30,990 nucleotides of DNA from an uncultured Succinatimonas sp. (GCA_905201175.1 CAJKNC010000007.1:1-30990); one strand, 5' to 3'. Counted from the first letter of the stretch, positions 15,560 to 24,828 are shown. The notes: generated by a model not told the origin, from the sequence alone. A program made the numbers and translations.

Positions 15560-17434
15560 CTAGATACTGAGCTTCTTCAGATTACGGCCGCCCCAAATAA
15601 TATTTACAATGGCACGACAAGCAGTAACCGCTGTAAACATGGAGCTTGCAAGACCAATCATCAATACCAAGGCAAAGCCTTTAACAGCACCAGTTCCGAC
15701 CATAAACAGAATCAAGGCTGTTATGAAGGAGGTAATATTTGAATCGGCAATAGTTACAAAAGCACGAGCATAACCTTCATTGATAGCAATCTGAATACTT
15801 CTGCCTTGCTTAATTTCTTCACGAATGCGCTCATAAATAAGCACATTCGCATCCACCGCCATACCCAGGGTTAGCACAATGCCTGCAATGCCTGGCAAAG
15901 TCATAGTTGCTCCAGGGATGAGCGACATAACTCCGACCAGTAAAACCATATTGAACAGTAAAGCCAAATTAGCAATGAGGCCAAAAGCTTTATAATAGAT
16001 AACCATGAATATAGCTAAGAATACTAAACCGTAGACCATAGCTTTCATGCCATTATCAATATTCTGCTGACCTAAAGACGGGCCAATAGTGCGCTCTTCC
16101 ACAATTTGAATTGGAGCTATTAACGCACCTGCACGCAATAATAAAGCTAAATTATGAGCTTCTTTAGCGCTATCAATACCAGTAATACGGAAGCTGCTGC
16201 CCAAACGAGTCTGAATAGTTGCTACGTTAATAACCTGTTCAACTTTCTTAAACTTAGGCTTGTAATTCTTATCTCCAGGTTTAGGTGCATTCGGATCCTC
16301 ATCAGGTATAACTTTATACTCAATAAAGTTAGTAGCCATAGGCTTACCAACATTGTCCTTAGTAAAATTAGACATGATGGTTCCGCCGCGAGAATCTAGG
16401 GATATATTTACCTGCGGGCGACCATTCTCATCGGTACTGGAATTTGCATCAACAATATGATCACCAGTTAAAATTACCTGCTTTTTAACTACAACTGGAT
16501 ATCCTTTAGCATCATATAAAAGTTCAGAGCCTGCCGGAATATGGCCTGAAGCTGCCGCTACAACATCAGCATTGCTGTCAACCAATCTGAATTCTAGCGT
16601 TGCAGTAGCACCTAAAATTTCCTTTGCTCTGGCAGTATCCTGAATGCCTGGAAGCTCAACAACTACACGATCTGCACCTTGACGCTGCACCAACGGCTCA
16701 GCTACGCCTAACTCATTAACACGGTTGCGAATAATATTGATGTTTTGCTCAACTGCATTAGTACGTATCTGAGAAATCTTGCCAGGTGTCATGGTTGCCA
16801 TCAAACGGAATTTGCCATCCTGATCGACGCTTTTTATGACAAAGTCCTTATGATTTGCAGATAACAAATCCTCGGCAGCTTTACGAGAGGCATCATCACG
16901 GAATTCGATGATAACATGATCTCCTTCAGCTCTAGCGCCTGAAAGACGTATATCATGATTACGCAATTCAGCACGGAAGTCATTGACTAGCTGAGAGCGC
17001 ATTTTCTTCATTGCCTCATCCATATCGACTTCCATCAAGAAATGGACGCCGCCGCGCAAATCAAGGCCCAGCTTCAAAGGATGCATACCCAATGAACGCA
17101 TCCAAGCAGGAGTAGCCGGAGCTAAATTCAATGCCACAATATAATTGTCGCCTAAGGCTTTGGTAACTATTTCGCGAGCTGCTAATTGCATTTCAGTTGA
17201 AGAAAAACGGATCAGCAATTGACCATTTTCTAAATCATAAGCACCTTCAATACTCTTAGATTCAAGCTCTTTTTGAATTTTAGTCTGAGTATCGGCATCA
17301 ATTTCCATGCCGTGAGTGCCCGAGATCTGTAAAGCAGGATCTTCTCCATACAAATTAGGAATAGCATAGAAAAAACCCACCGCAATGACTAAAAAAATCA
17401 GTAGGTTCTTCCACCAAGGAAACTTGTTTATCAC
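15560..17434 (-). CDS. secD: Protein translocase subunit SecD
   Basis: Large subunit of SecDF. An N-terminal membrane helix (about 9-28, ending PNLYGEDPALQISG) is followed by the periplasmic P1 region with GLDLRGGVHFLMEVD and by RNRVNELGVAEPLVQRQGADR. A C-terminal bundle of five helices contains TLGMAVDANVLIYERIREE. At 624 aa it is near E. coli SecD (615). It lies between yajC and secF in the standard order. The gap to yajC is 55 bases and contains a strong hairpin. Confidence 0.98.
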   Translation of the reverse strand: MINKFPWWKNLLIFLVIAVGFFYAIPNLYGEDPALQISGTHGMEIDADTQTKIQKELESKSIEGAYDLENGQLLIRFSSTEMQLAAREIVTKALGDNYIVALNLAPATPAWMRSLGMHPLKLGLDLRGGVHFLMEVDMDEAMKKMRSQLVNDFRAELRNHDIRLSGARAEGDHVIIEFRDDASRKAAEDLLSANHKDFVIKSVDQDGKFRLMATMTPGKISQIRTNAVEQNINIIRNRVNELGVAEPLVQRQGADRVVVELPGIQDTARAKEILGATATLEFRLVDSNADVVAAASGHIPAGSELLYDAKGYPVVVKKQVILTGDHIVDANSSTDENGRPQVNISLDSRGGTIMSNFTKDNVGKPMATNFIEYKVIPDEDPNAPKPGDKNYKPKFKKVEQVINVATIQTRLGSSFRITGIDSAKEAHNLALLLRAGALIAPIQIVEERTIGPSLGQQNIDNGMKAMVYGLVFLAIFMVIYYKAFGLIANLALLFNMVLLVGVMSLIPGATMTLPGIAGIVLTLGMAVDANVLIYERIREEIKQGRSIQIAINEGYARAFVTIADSNITSFITALILFMVGTGAVKGFALVLMIGLASSMFTAVTACRAIVNIIWGGRNLKKLSI

Positions 17435-17456
17435 GATGAGGGTCCTAAAAGATAGT

Positions 17457-17478
17457 CACGACCACTAATGTGGCCGTG
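17457..17478 (-). promoter_or_regulatory. Stem-loop in the yajC-secD gap
   Basis: Nine-base arms (17457-17465 CACGACCAC and 17470-17478 GTGGCCGTG, one wobble pair) enclose a 4-base TAAT loop. It is GC-rich compared with its surroundings. On the minus strand no T-tract follows directly, so an mRNA processing or stability element is more likely than a terminator. It ends about 22 bases before the secD ATG. Confidence 0.45.
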
Positions 17479-17489
17479 CTTAGTAAGAA

Positions 17490-17843
17490 TTATTTTTTGA
17501 GTTTTTCGACAGAAACAGGCTCAATAGTGCCCTTAGGTAAAACTGCCACAATATAATTGCGCTTCATTTGCATTACAACGCCAGAAGCAACATCCATTAG
17601 TACGTATTCTTTATTATCAGGTAGCTTAACGATACGGCCAGCAATACCACCATTAGTTAAAACCTCGTCTCCTACAGCGAGATTATCTAAAAGCTTCTGC
17701 ATTTCTTTGCGTTTTTTTGAATTTGGACGCATGATAAAGAAATAAACAGCAACCATACATACAGTTAAAACAATGATCATGCTCATATCACCGCCAGCTT
17801 GAGGAGCGGCATCGGCGGCAAATGCGGTGGGTATAATATTCAT
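17490..17843 (-). CDS. yajC: Sec translocon accessory protein YajC
   Basis: Small inner-membrane protein that associates with SecDF. One membrane helix lies at about residues 20-38 (SMIIVLTVCMVAVYFFIMRP). It is followed by the basic PNSKKRKEMQKLLDNL segment and the cytoplasmic YajC domain with GDEVLTNGGIAGRIVK. At 117 aa it is close to E. coli (110). It is the first of yajC-secD-secF. Upstream, 128 bases separate it from tgt. Confidence 0.97.
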   Translation of the reverse strand: MNIIPTAFAADAAPQAGGDMSMIIVLTVCMVAVYFFIMRPNSKKRKEMQKLLDNLAVGDEVLTNGGIAGRIVKLPDNKEYVLMDVASGVVMQMKRNYIVAVLPKGTIEPVSVEKLKK

Positions 17844-17971
17844 AAAAAATTCCCGTATTATTTATATTTCTGTCAAAAATGGCAGTTCGCCTGATTATTC
17901 ATGAAATGGCAAAAAAATCAGCCAATTCTAAAGTAGTAAATATACCACAAAATGGTTATTGCATCACAATC

Positions 17972-19096
17972 TTAAACATTTGTTTCAACAGGAGGTCTGC
18001 CCCACACAGCATAAAATTCCTCAGCAAACTCTTTTAAATTCCCGTTTGCAATCGCGTCACGAATCTGCTGCATAAAATGTTCATAGAAATACAGATTATG
18101 AATGGTATTCAAATGTACGCCCAAAACTTCCTTGCATTTATCTAAGTGCCGCAAATAAGCCTTTGAATAATTACGGCAGGTATAGCAATTGCAATTTGGA
18201 TCTAAAGGTGTAGTGTCATATTTGTATTGCTCATTCCTAAGTCTTATTACACCTCTTGAGGTAAATAAATGAGCATTACGAGCATTGCGTGACGGCATAA
18301 CGCAATCAAACATATCCACACCATTCAGAACTCCCTGAAGAATATCCGCAGGAGTACCAACCCCCATTAAATATCGCGGACAATCTTCCGGCATTTTAGG
18401 AGCTATATGTCCTAAAGCTTTGTACATAACCTCTTTAGGCTCACCTACAGCTAAACCTCCAATAGCATAGCCGTCAAAGCCAATATCCTTTAATCCCTTT
18501 AATGAAGCCTCACGCAAAGCTTCATCAGTACCGCCCTGAATAATGCCAAACAATGAATTTTTATTGCCTAAAAACTCAAAATGATTTTTACAGCGGCGTG
18601 CCCAGCGTAAAGAAAGCTCCATTGCACGGCGCATCTCAGAGGTTTCTGCAGGCAATGCAATACATTCGTCAAACTGCATTACAATATCTGAGCCTAGATC
18701 ATATTGAATCTGCATTGATACTTCTGGAGATAAAAATAACTTGCTTCCTGAAATTGGATTACGAAAATGCACTCCTTCTTCAGTTACTTTGCGGATCTCT
18801 GCTAAAGAAAAAACCTGAAAACCTCCAGAATCTGTCAAAATAGGCTTATGCCAATTCATAAAATCATGAAGATCCCCGTGAGCTTTAACTACATCAGTAC
18901 CAGGACGCAGCCATAAATGGAAAGTATTGCCTAAAAGAATATCTGCTCCTATTTCAGATACATCTTCAGGAGTCATACCTTTAACTGTACCTAAAGTACC
19001 TACAGGCATGAAGGCTGGGGTGCGGACAATACCGCGCTCAAAGACCATCTGGCCTAAACGCGCTTTACCGTCACGTTTTTGTACTTCAAATTTCAT
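17972..19096 (-). CDS. tgt: Queuine tRNA-ribosyltransferase (Tgt)
   Basis: Exchanges guanine-34 of tRNAs with GUN anticodons for preQ1 on the way to queuosine. The catalytic residues are Asp89 (LTDSGGFQ) and Asp264 (DMFDCVMPSR). The zinc site is Cys302, Cys304, Cys307 and His333. All four zinc ligands and both aspartates fall at the same numbers as in E. coli Tgt. The length of 374 aa is also typical. GGAG lies 6 bases before the ATG. It follows queA by 116 bases and precedes yajC, the same order as E. coli queA-tgt-yajC-secD-secF. Confidence 0.98.
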   Translation of the reverse strand: MKFEVQKRDGKARLGQMVFERGIVRTPAFMPVGTLGTVKGMTPEDVSEIGADILLGNTFHLWLRPGTDVVKAHGDLHDFMNWHKPILTDSGGFQVFSLAEIRKVTEEGVHFRNPISGSKLFLSPEVSMQIQYDLGSDIVMQFDECIALPAETSEMRRAMELSLRWARRCKNHFEFLGNKNSLFGIIQGGTDEALREASLKGLKDIGFDGYAIGGLAVGEPKEVMYKALGHIAPKMPEDCPRYLMGVGTPADILQGVLNGVDMFDCVMPSRNARNAHLFTSRGVIRLRNEQYKYDTTPLDPNCNCYTCRNYSKAYLRHLDKCKEVLGVHLNTIHNLYFYEHFMQQIRDAIANGNLKEFAEEFYAVWGRPPVETNV

Positions 19097-19167
19097 AAAT
19101 TCTCCGCGAAAACTTCAAAAATAAAGGCTTTTTCTTTTAGATATTGCTATATTTTTTAGAATGTACA

Positions 19168-19191
19168 ATGCAGAGCAGCTTCGCTCTGCAT
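19168..19191. terminator. Hairpin in the queA-tgt gap
   Basis: Perfect 9-base arms ATGCAGAGC and GCTCTGCAT with a 6-base loop lie 20 bases past the queA stop. No clear T-tract follows on either strand, so if it ends transcription it does so poorly. A second hairpin of 8-base arms (19203-19210 and 19227-19234) spans the queA stop codon just before it. The pair may stabilise the 3' end of queA mRNA. Confidence 0.4.
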
Positions 19192-19212
19192 ATTTATATA
19201 TGCCCTTCTTAA

Positions 19213-20295
19213 CTAATTATTCTTGCAAGAAGGGGGCAACGAGGCCTGAGGATTTTTGGTAATAAACATACAGTCGCCGTAGCTAAAGAAATGATATTGA
19301 GACTGCACTGCATGCTCATAAGCTTTCATAGTCTCATTATAGCCGGCAAAAGCACTAACTAACATTATTAAAGTTGACTCAGGCAGGTGGAAATTAGTAA
19401 TTAAAGCATCAATAACATGATACTTATATCCAGGGTAAATAAAGATAGAGGTATCTTTAGCAAAAGGAATAATCTCCTCTGCAGCCCCCTCTGCCGCTGC
19501 CGCTTGTGCGGCGCTCTCTAAAGATCTTACGGCTGTAGTTCCTACTGCAATCACTCGCTTGCCTGCTTTATGGGTAGCAATTACGGCATCAGCAACTTCC
19601 TTTGAAAGATGCACAAATTCACTGTGCATGTGATGTTCTGTAATATCATCCTCGCGTACAGGCTGAAAAGTTCCTGCACCCACATGCAGAGTCACAAAAG
19701 CCATATTAACGCCGTATTCTTTTAAATCAGCCAATTGCTTTTCATCAAAATGCAAGCCGGCTGTAGGAGCTGCAACTGCACCAGGATGCTTTGAATAAAC
19801 TGTTTGATAGCGATCCTTATCTAAAGGCTCATCCGGCCTATCAATATATGGAGGCAATGGTATATGACCGCAATCATATAGAATGTCTAAAAGCGAACTT
19901 CCGTCGACAGTCTCTACCATGAATAAATCGCCTTGACGGCCAGTAACCTTTAAGCTCTTGCCGCCATCGATGTTTAAAATATTTCCGCTTTTAGGGGCTT
20001 TACTGGCACGAATATGGGTTAAAGCCGAACTTTGAGAAGTAATTCGTTCGATTAAAAGCTCAATAGCTCCACCAGTTTCTTTTTTTCCATAAAGACGAGC
20101 CGGAATAACCTTAGTATCATTAAATACTAACAGATCACCAGGATTTAAAAAATTTTTAAGATCATAAAAATGTCTATCTAAAATTTCCCCTGATTTACCA
20201 TCAAGGCATAACATGCGGCAGCCTGTGCGCTCAGCACTAGGATAAGCGGCAATTAAATTCTCAGGTAAATTAAAATTAAAATCACTGCGTAGCAA
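19213..20295 (-). CDS. queA: S-adenosylmethionine:tRNA ribosyltransferase-isomerase (QueA)
   Basis: Makes epoxyqueuosine in tRNA by transferring and isomerising the ribose of SAM. The N-terminal DFNFNLPENLIAAYPSAERT, the LLVFNDTKVIPARLYG, GAVAAPTAGLHFD, LHVGAGTFQPVR and HVIDALITNFHLPESTL segments are the family's conserved blocks. I place the start at the TTG at 20295 (360 aa), because it gives an N-terminus like E. coli QueA (356 aa) and has AGGA about 9 bases upstream. The frame is open to a TTG at 20313, so the start is less certain than the gene. It lies 63 bases (116 with the nearest in-frame start difference ignored) downstream of the vwa gene on the same strand. Confidence 0.95.
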   Translation of the reverse strand: MLRSDFNFNLPENLIAAYPSAERTGCRMLCLDGKSGEILDRHFYDLKNFLNPGDLLVFNDTKVIPARLYGKKETGGAIELLIERITSQSSALTHIRASKAPKSGNILNIDGGKSLKVTGRQGDLFMVETVDGSSLLDILYDCGHIPLPPYIDRPDEPLDKDRYQTVYSKHPGAVAAPTAGLHFDEKQLADLKEYGVNMAFVTLHVGAGTFQPVREDDITEHHMHSEFVHLSKEVADAVIATHKAGKRVIAVGTTAVRSLESAAQAAAAEGAAEEIIPFAKDTSIFIYPGYKYHVIDALITNFHLPESTLIMLVSAFAGYNETMKAYEHAVQSQYHFFSYGDCMFITKNPQASLPPSCKNN

Positions 20296-20326
20296 TTTAA
20301 TATATCCTCGCAAAAAACTGCCGCAT

Positions 20327-20335
20327 ATTTTAGCA
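20327..20335 (-). promoter_or_regulatory. Candidate extended -10 promoter of queA
   Basis: On the minus strand TGCTAAAAT fits an extended -10 (TG-N-TAAAAT) about 32 bases before the chosen queA start. The -35 at 17 bases (TGAGAA) is poor. It lies in the short gap after the vwa gene, so queA may have its own promoter in addition to read-through. Confidence 0.35.
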
Positions 20336-20376
20336 TTTTTTGCAGGCTTTTCTCAGTTTTGCCTTAAAGAGCCGAA

Positions 20377-21966
20377 TCATTTCCGGATTTTAAATAAATC
20401 TGAAAAAAGCTTTAACATTACCGCCTTTAAATCTGATACAGAGTTGATGACCGCGCTTTTCTTGATCAATTTTTGAATAAAATCGGATTTAATCCCTATA
20501 CCATAAGTCTCAATCCCCTGAGCATCAATATATTTAAGCGCAGCCTGCGTCTGTAAAATGCTATCAGGGACTCCATCTGTCAGCACAAAAATAATATTAC
20601 GCTTACACTGCAGATGATTAACGCAAGATGCCGCATACCATAAAGCTTGAGCTAAAGGAGTTGAGCCCCGAGCAGTCTGATCAAATCGTCTTGCCACATT
20701 AGATGCCAGCTCATTGGCAAATAAAGCTACATCGAACTCTCCATTTTCTCCAGGGAAAAAAGTTACCATCGTTTTAATCCCATCAATTCGCTCTAGCGCT
20801 AACGCAAGCATTAAAGCTGCCTGGCAAGCCTCTTCATTGCGGTTCTTACCATTAGGATCATCACTAAACAGCATCGATCCTGAAGCATCTACTAATACAT
20901 GAATAGATGTCGAATAATCATCATATAAAATTTTATCTTTAAAAATACGCGTTTCCCCAGCACAAATATTAGCCGCTCTAACAACATTGATTCTTGCTCC
21001 TTTTTGAGTCTGCATGCTAAAAGATTCACACCAAGCACGAGCTCTTTGTGACAAAGTATGTCTTAGCGCAAATGTATCCTGAATAGAATCTATAAAATTT
21101 TCCCTGCCGTTAGAACATATACCGGGAGTAATCATTCCCATATCGTCTTTAATAGTCATATTTTGAGGAATCATTGCAGCTAAAATCTTATCTGCCCCAC
21201 GTTTAGGCCATAGCTTAGATTCATCGCGCTCGACCTCATCCTCTAAAAATTCAAAGACTGACGGTTTTGAGTTTAAAAAAATTTGCTTATTGTATTCTGC
21301 AGCTTCTTTTTTTGGGGGCTCTGCTCCTTGCCTTGTAAGACTTGAAGCATTGCTTTGTATAAAGTTATAAATTTCAATTGCTAATTTGGCAACATCTTCA
21401 GAATTCTTAGCTATTACAATTTTTTTTACTTTTTTAAAAAATTGATTAAGGAAATGATGGCTGCAGCGCATACGCAAATATCTGAGCGTCACAATACATT
21501 TAGAGCGTTGGCTTTTAAAGCCCTGACATTTTACATAAGCAAAATACAGCATGGCACACAAAAGAATTCTCAATGTTGAAAATTTGGGCATATCTTTTAT
21601 AAACTGCTGCCATAAATCCTCAGATTTGAGCAAAATCAGCTCTAAATTTTCATAAACACCAATAAATTCTCGACTGATGATTTTTTCAATTCGAGCGTCT
21701 TCGAGAATATTAAAAATCGCAAAAAGAGAAAAATTCTTATGCATTCCTCGAACACATTTAAAATTGGTATAACGTATATGAGCAGCTTCATGAGCTAAAT
21801 ATCCATACGCTATGCGAGCACTTAAATTATCATTGAGATCTAATCTTGGAATAGTAATTATTGAGCCGTTAGTATAAGCCATGGAACCCAGCATTCTGAC
21901 CTTAACGCCAAAAAGCTTCGCATAATTACTTACAATAATAGGCATTGCACTTAGAAGATCGTTCAT
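20377..21966 (-). CDS. HExxH metallopeptidase-like plus VWA-domain protein (CobT/NorD-like)
   Basis: I do not recognise a named gene. The N-terminal part has HEAAH at residues 59-63 followed by NILEDARIE at 86-94, a zinc-protease-like pair seen in CobT/NorD-type and DUF2201-type proteins. A basic helical middle follows. The C-terminal VWA domain (about 352-520) has a complete MIDAS: Asp360-x-Ser362-x-Ser364 (DASGSM), Thr436 (GSTPLAQAL) and Asp464 (LTDGVPD). Such proteins usually pair with a MoxR-type AAA+ ATPase. None lies next to it or elsewhere in the window. The protein is soluble by sequence, with no signal peptide. The ATG has GGAG 8 bases upstream. It is divergent from yejM and the first gene before queA. 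The function is unknown; a metal-dependent chaperone or maturation factor is only a guess. Confidence 0.85.
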   Translation of the reverse strand: MNDLLSAMPIIVSNYAKLFGVKVRMLGSMAYTNGSIITIPRLDLNDNLSARIAYGYLAHEAAHIRYTNFKCVRGMHKNFSLFAIFNILEDARIEKIISREFIGVYENLELILLKSEDLWQQFIKDMPKFSTLRILLCAMLYFAYVKCQGFKSQRSKCIVTLRYLRMRCSHHFLNQFFKKVKKIVIAKNSEDVAKLAIEIYNFIQSNASSLTRQGAEPPKKEAAEYNKQIFLNSKPSVFEFLEDEVERDESKLWPKRGADKILAAMIPQNMTIKDDMGMITPGICSNGRENFIDSIQDTFALRHTLSQRARAWCESFSMQTQKGARINVVRAANICAGETRIFKDKILYDDYSTSIHVLVDASGSMLFSDDPNGKNRNEEACQAALMLALALERIDGIKTMVTFFPGENGEFDVALFANELASNVARRFDQTARGSTPLAQALWYAASCVNHLQCKRNIIFVLTDGVPDSILQTQAALKYIDAQGIETYGIGIKSDFIQKLIKKSAVINSVSDLKAVMLKLFSDLFKIRK

Positions 21967-22254
21967 ATCTAATTCTCCCGTTCTTTACTAAGCTAAATTG
22001 TGCCTAATTAAAAAATTTAACTTAAAGCAAATAACGCAATCTCCGCATGATTTGACCTAATGCAATACTATTTATATATTGTAAGAATTAAAAATTTAAA
22101 ACAGATACTTATATAAATCTTAAAATTAATGAAGTATAAAGGAAGATAATTCATTTCATTGAAAATGATATATCAATACATCTATATATTGCCTTAAATA
22201 CATATAATTTTAGCCATGCAATTTTTTTGCTAAAATGATTCTAAGGTGGGTGGC
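21967..22254. other. Divergent intergenic region between the vwa gene and yejM
   Basis: These 288 bases hold no open frame I can support, no tRNA and no terminator. They are very AT-rich. They contain the candidate yejM promoter at 22052-22080. A second weaker one has TTGAAA at 22059 within TCATTGAAAATGATA (hexamer 22159-22164), 17 bases before CTATAT. No convincing promoter for the minus-strand vwa gene was found. Confidence 0.5.
22052..22080 (+). promoter_or_regulatory. Candidate sigma-70 promoter for yejM-cnoX
   Basis: TTGACC at 22052-22057 and TATATT at 22075-22080 are separated by 17 bases. Each hexamer matches consensus at five of six positions. This would give a leader of about 165 bases before the yejM ATG, which is long. 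The closer TTGAAA-17-CTATAT pair (22159-22187) is an alternative. Confidence 0.45.
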
Positions 22255-23985
22255 ATGCAACCAAAGATAAAAATCTTAAATGTTTTTTCCTATAAAGAAC
22301 AGGTTTCCCGCAGTAATAGCTGGGGACATCATTTTTTATTTTTAAATATTCTGCTATCTATTTTAATTGGCAGCGTTTATGTTTATGCAGCCCCGCATAC
22401 AGACAGCTTTATTTCTTTTTTTTATCTAATTATCACCTGGCTAGGTCAAATGAGTTTTTTAGCTTTTTTGATCTACCTTATTATTCTCTTTCCTCTATCA
22501 TTTATAGGCAATTACCATTTATATAAATGGCTATCAATTATCATAGCCGTCATAGCATTCACAGTGCTGCTTGTTGATGCTAAGATGTTTTTATCAGCTC
22601 GCGTACACATATCTTTTATTGTCTTGAGCCTGATTTTTGGAGATTTGGATTTTAAAACCGGCCTCAACTATAATTTTTTGTGGATTGCTGTACCTCTTAT
22701 AATTGCCCTTGAAATCTTATTTGACAAGCTTTCAACAAGAGAAATATATAGAAGCAAGCTGCGCAACAATCACTTTCCCGCATTCGTTGCCGTTTTTCTA
22801 ACTATGGCCTTTATAACCTCGCACAGCATCCACATTTGGGCAGATGCTACCCGCCATGAAGCCATAAATATCTTGCGGCCAGTATTTCCTGCTCATTATC
22901 CCATGACAGCTAAGTCTTTTTTATCTAATCACGGCTGGATAAAAGCTAATCATGACTCTGATAAGCAGACTGTCGACATTGCCCTTAACTATCCTTTAGA
23001 ACCTATCAATATTGATGAAACGCTGCCTAAGCGCAGTGTTGTAATCATCTATATAAACGGAATTTCCTACTCTGATATAGATGAAAGCACCATGCCCAAT
23101 ATCTATAAACTCAAAGAAAAATCCCAAAGCTTTGAAAATTATTATCTGCCTTATAATAATTTAGACGACAATATTTTTGCCTTAAGCTATGGAATTCCTA
23201 TTCAATATCGTGCAGCTGCTTTTTCAAAACGCATGGCTCCGATAGTTGTTGATGAAATGCATCGCCAGGAATATCTCGTGCGCTTGCTTTCAGATAAACA
23301 GCTTCATAATTCTTCAGAATTCAACGGCTTTAGAAATAACAATATTGATATTCTTAATAATGACGACGAGGTAATTACTAAAGCTTGCGAATATATAAAA
23401 GACATTCATAAAAAACGTTACTTCGCTTTAAGAATAAGTCTTAATAATTTAGTCAATGACAACCTTTCAGATAAGGAAAGACAAAAAAATCTTAAAAATA
23501 TTGACAGTCTATTGCCTAGCTTTATACAAACATTAAAAGAAACCGGAAGATTAGACAATACGTTAATTATTCTTACCTCTGCTATAGGCAATCCAAAACT
23601 TGAAAATAGTGATAATATTTACAATCGTCGGGCTCTGCATGTGCCATTACTAATATATTGGCCAAATGGAGATCTTAATGGAGATAAGGTAGAGATGCTA
23701 ACTTCCGCATTTGATATACCTGCAACTATTGGTCGTAAGGTATTAGGAATCAGCAACCAAAGCGCTACCTATTCATTAGGTACTAGTATCGGCGATAGTA
23801 ATCAGATCCGTGATTTTTTCGTCACGACCAATGGAAATAAATTACTTCTTGTCTCCAAAGATGCTGTAACCGTATACGATGATAACGGTTCAGCCTTTAT
23901 TGAAGATGATGAACATCGTTTAAAAATAAGACCAAATTTAAAAAATCTGATCCGTGCAATGCAAGATTTAAATCGCTTTAAGGAT
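22255..23985 (+). CDS. yejM: YejM/PbgA/LapC-like inner-membrane protein
   Basis: Essential LPS-homeostasis protein in E. coli that senses lipid A at the inner membrane and restrains LapB-FtsH degradation of LpxC. The N-terminal DUF3413 domain has about five membrane helices (residues of about 25-190, starting SNSWGHHFLFLNILLS). The interfacial region keeps the YPMTA motif (about 215-219). The C-terminal sulfatase-like domain follows. The metal and nucleophile positions are even more degenerate than in E. coli: VDGLN reads INGIS, and the SHGHLQVP region reads RRALHVP, so no hydrolase activity is expected. I use the ATG at 22255, 8 bases after AAGG, not the GTG at 22246. The frame's TAA occupies 23986-23988. 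cnoX follows after 3 bases. Confidence 0.93.
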
Positions 23986-23991
23986 TAAAAT

Positions 23992-24828
23992 ATGCTCCTT
24001 GATAAAAATAATGTCCAAGATCTATTAGTTAAAGCTTCTGAAAATAAAGCTGTTTTCGTTTACTTCTTCGCTAACGCTCCTGAATGTCAGGCTGCAACTG
24101 CTGCTGTAAAAGCAAATGTACCAGAGAGCAATGACTATATTTCATTAGCCGAAGCTGACGTAACAACTGAGGTTGGTCAAGATATAGCTATGCGATTAGG
24201 TCTACGCTCAGTTCCGACTTTAGTCGTACTTAAGAAATCTCAGCCTGTTGATGCCTTACAAGGCGACGATATCGCAGCTAAGATTACGGAACTTACCGCA
24301 AAATATCTTCCTTCAAAAGCAGATAATCTCATGCGCGAGGCCTTAGAGGCTGAAGCGCAAAATAACCTTTCTGAAGCTATTATCAAAGCTAACGAAGCAT
24401 TTACAGAAGCTCCTAAAAGAAATGATCTCAAATTTATCCTTGCAAGATTATGCATTAAAACTAAGGATCTAAAACGTGCTCATGAACTTTTAGATAATGC
24501 CGGCAGAGAAGAGCAATCTTCTCAAGAATATAAAGATCTCATCTCTTCTTTGACCTTAGCTGAGCAAGCTGCAGACTCGCCTCAAATTAGAGACTTGCAA
24601 AAGGCTTATGCAGAGCACCCCGATGACATGACTATTTTAAATCAATTAGCCATTTCTTTATCTGAAGGCGGCCGCTATGAAGAGGCATTGAATATGCTCT
24701 TTGAGGTTCTCAAGAAAGATCTTAACAATAATGAGATTAAGAAGACGTTCTTAGATATTTTAAATACCTTAAACGGTAATCCCTTACAAAAGACTTTTAG
24801 GCGCAAGCTGTATACTTTAATGTACTAA
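23992..24828 (+). CDS. cnoX: Chaperedoxin CnoX (YbbN)
   Basis: Thioredoxin-fold plus TPR holdase that works with GroEL in E. coli. The thioredoxin domain (residues 1-110) has the active-site position APEC (29-32) in place of CxxC, keeping only the second Cys (E. coli SQHC does the same), and the cis-proline segment SVPTLVVL. The TPR-like helices (about 112-270) match E. coli: EEALNMLFEVLKKDL and the final FRRKLYTLMY, the end that contacts GroEL in E. coli. The second cysteine E. coli has shortly after its active site (KLDC) is Val here (EADV). At 278 aa it is normal (284). It starts 3 bases after the yejM stop. Confidence 0.95.
   Translation: MLLDKNNVQDLLVKASENKAVFVYFFANAPECQAATAAVKANVPESNDYISLAEADVTTEVGQDIAMRLGLRSVPTLVVLKKSQPVDALQGDDIAAKITELTAKYLPSKADNLMREALEAEAQNNLSEAIIKANEAFTEAPKRNDLKFILARLCIKTKDLKRAHELLDNAGREEQSSQEYKDLISSLTLAEQAADSPQIRDLQKAYAEHPDDMTILNQLAISLSEGGRYEEALNMLFEVLKKDLNNNEIKKTFLDILNTLNGNPLQKTFRRKLYTLMY

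Noticed and set aside
17871..17876. Minus-strand TTGACA upstream of yajC as a promoter -35
   Set aside because: At 17 bases downstream the sequence is GGAATT, not a -10, and the hexamer is only about 28 bases from the ATG, too close for a promoter with a leader.
20377..21966. Calling the VWA protein a cobaltochelatase subunit (CobT)
   Set aside because: No cobalamin genes or CobS/CobN partners are present. Only domain-level similarity supports the label, so function is left open.
22159..22180. Fur-like half site GAAAATGATA upstream of yejM
   Set aside because: Only about half of the 19-base Fur box matches, and the region is very AT-rich. Chance agreement is likely.
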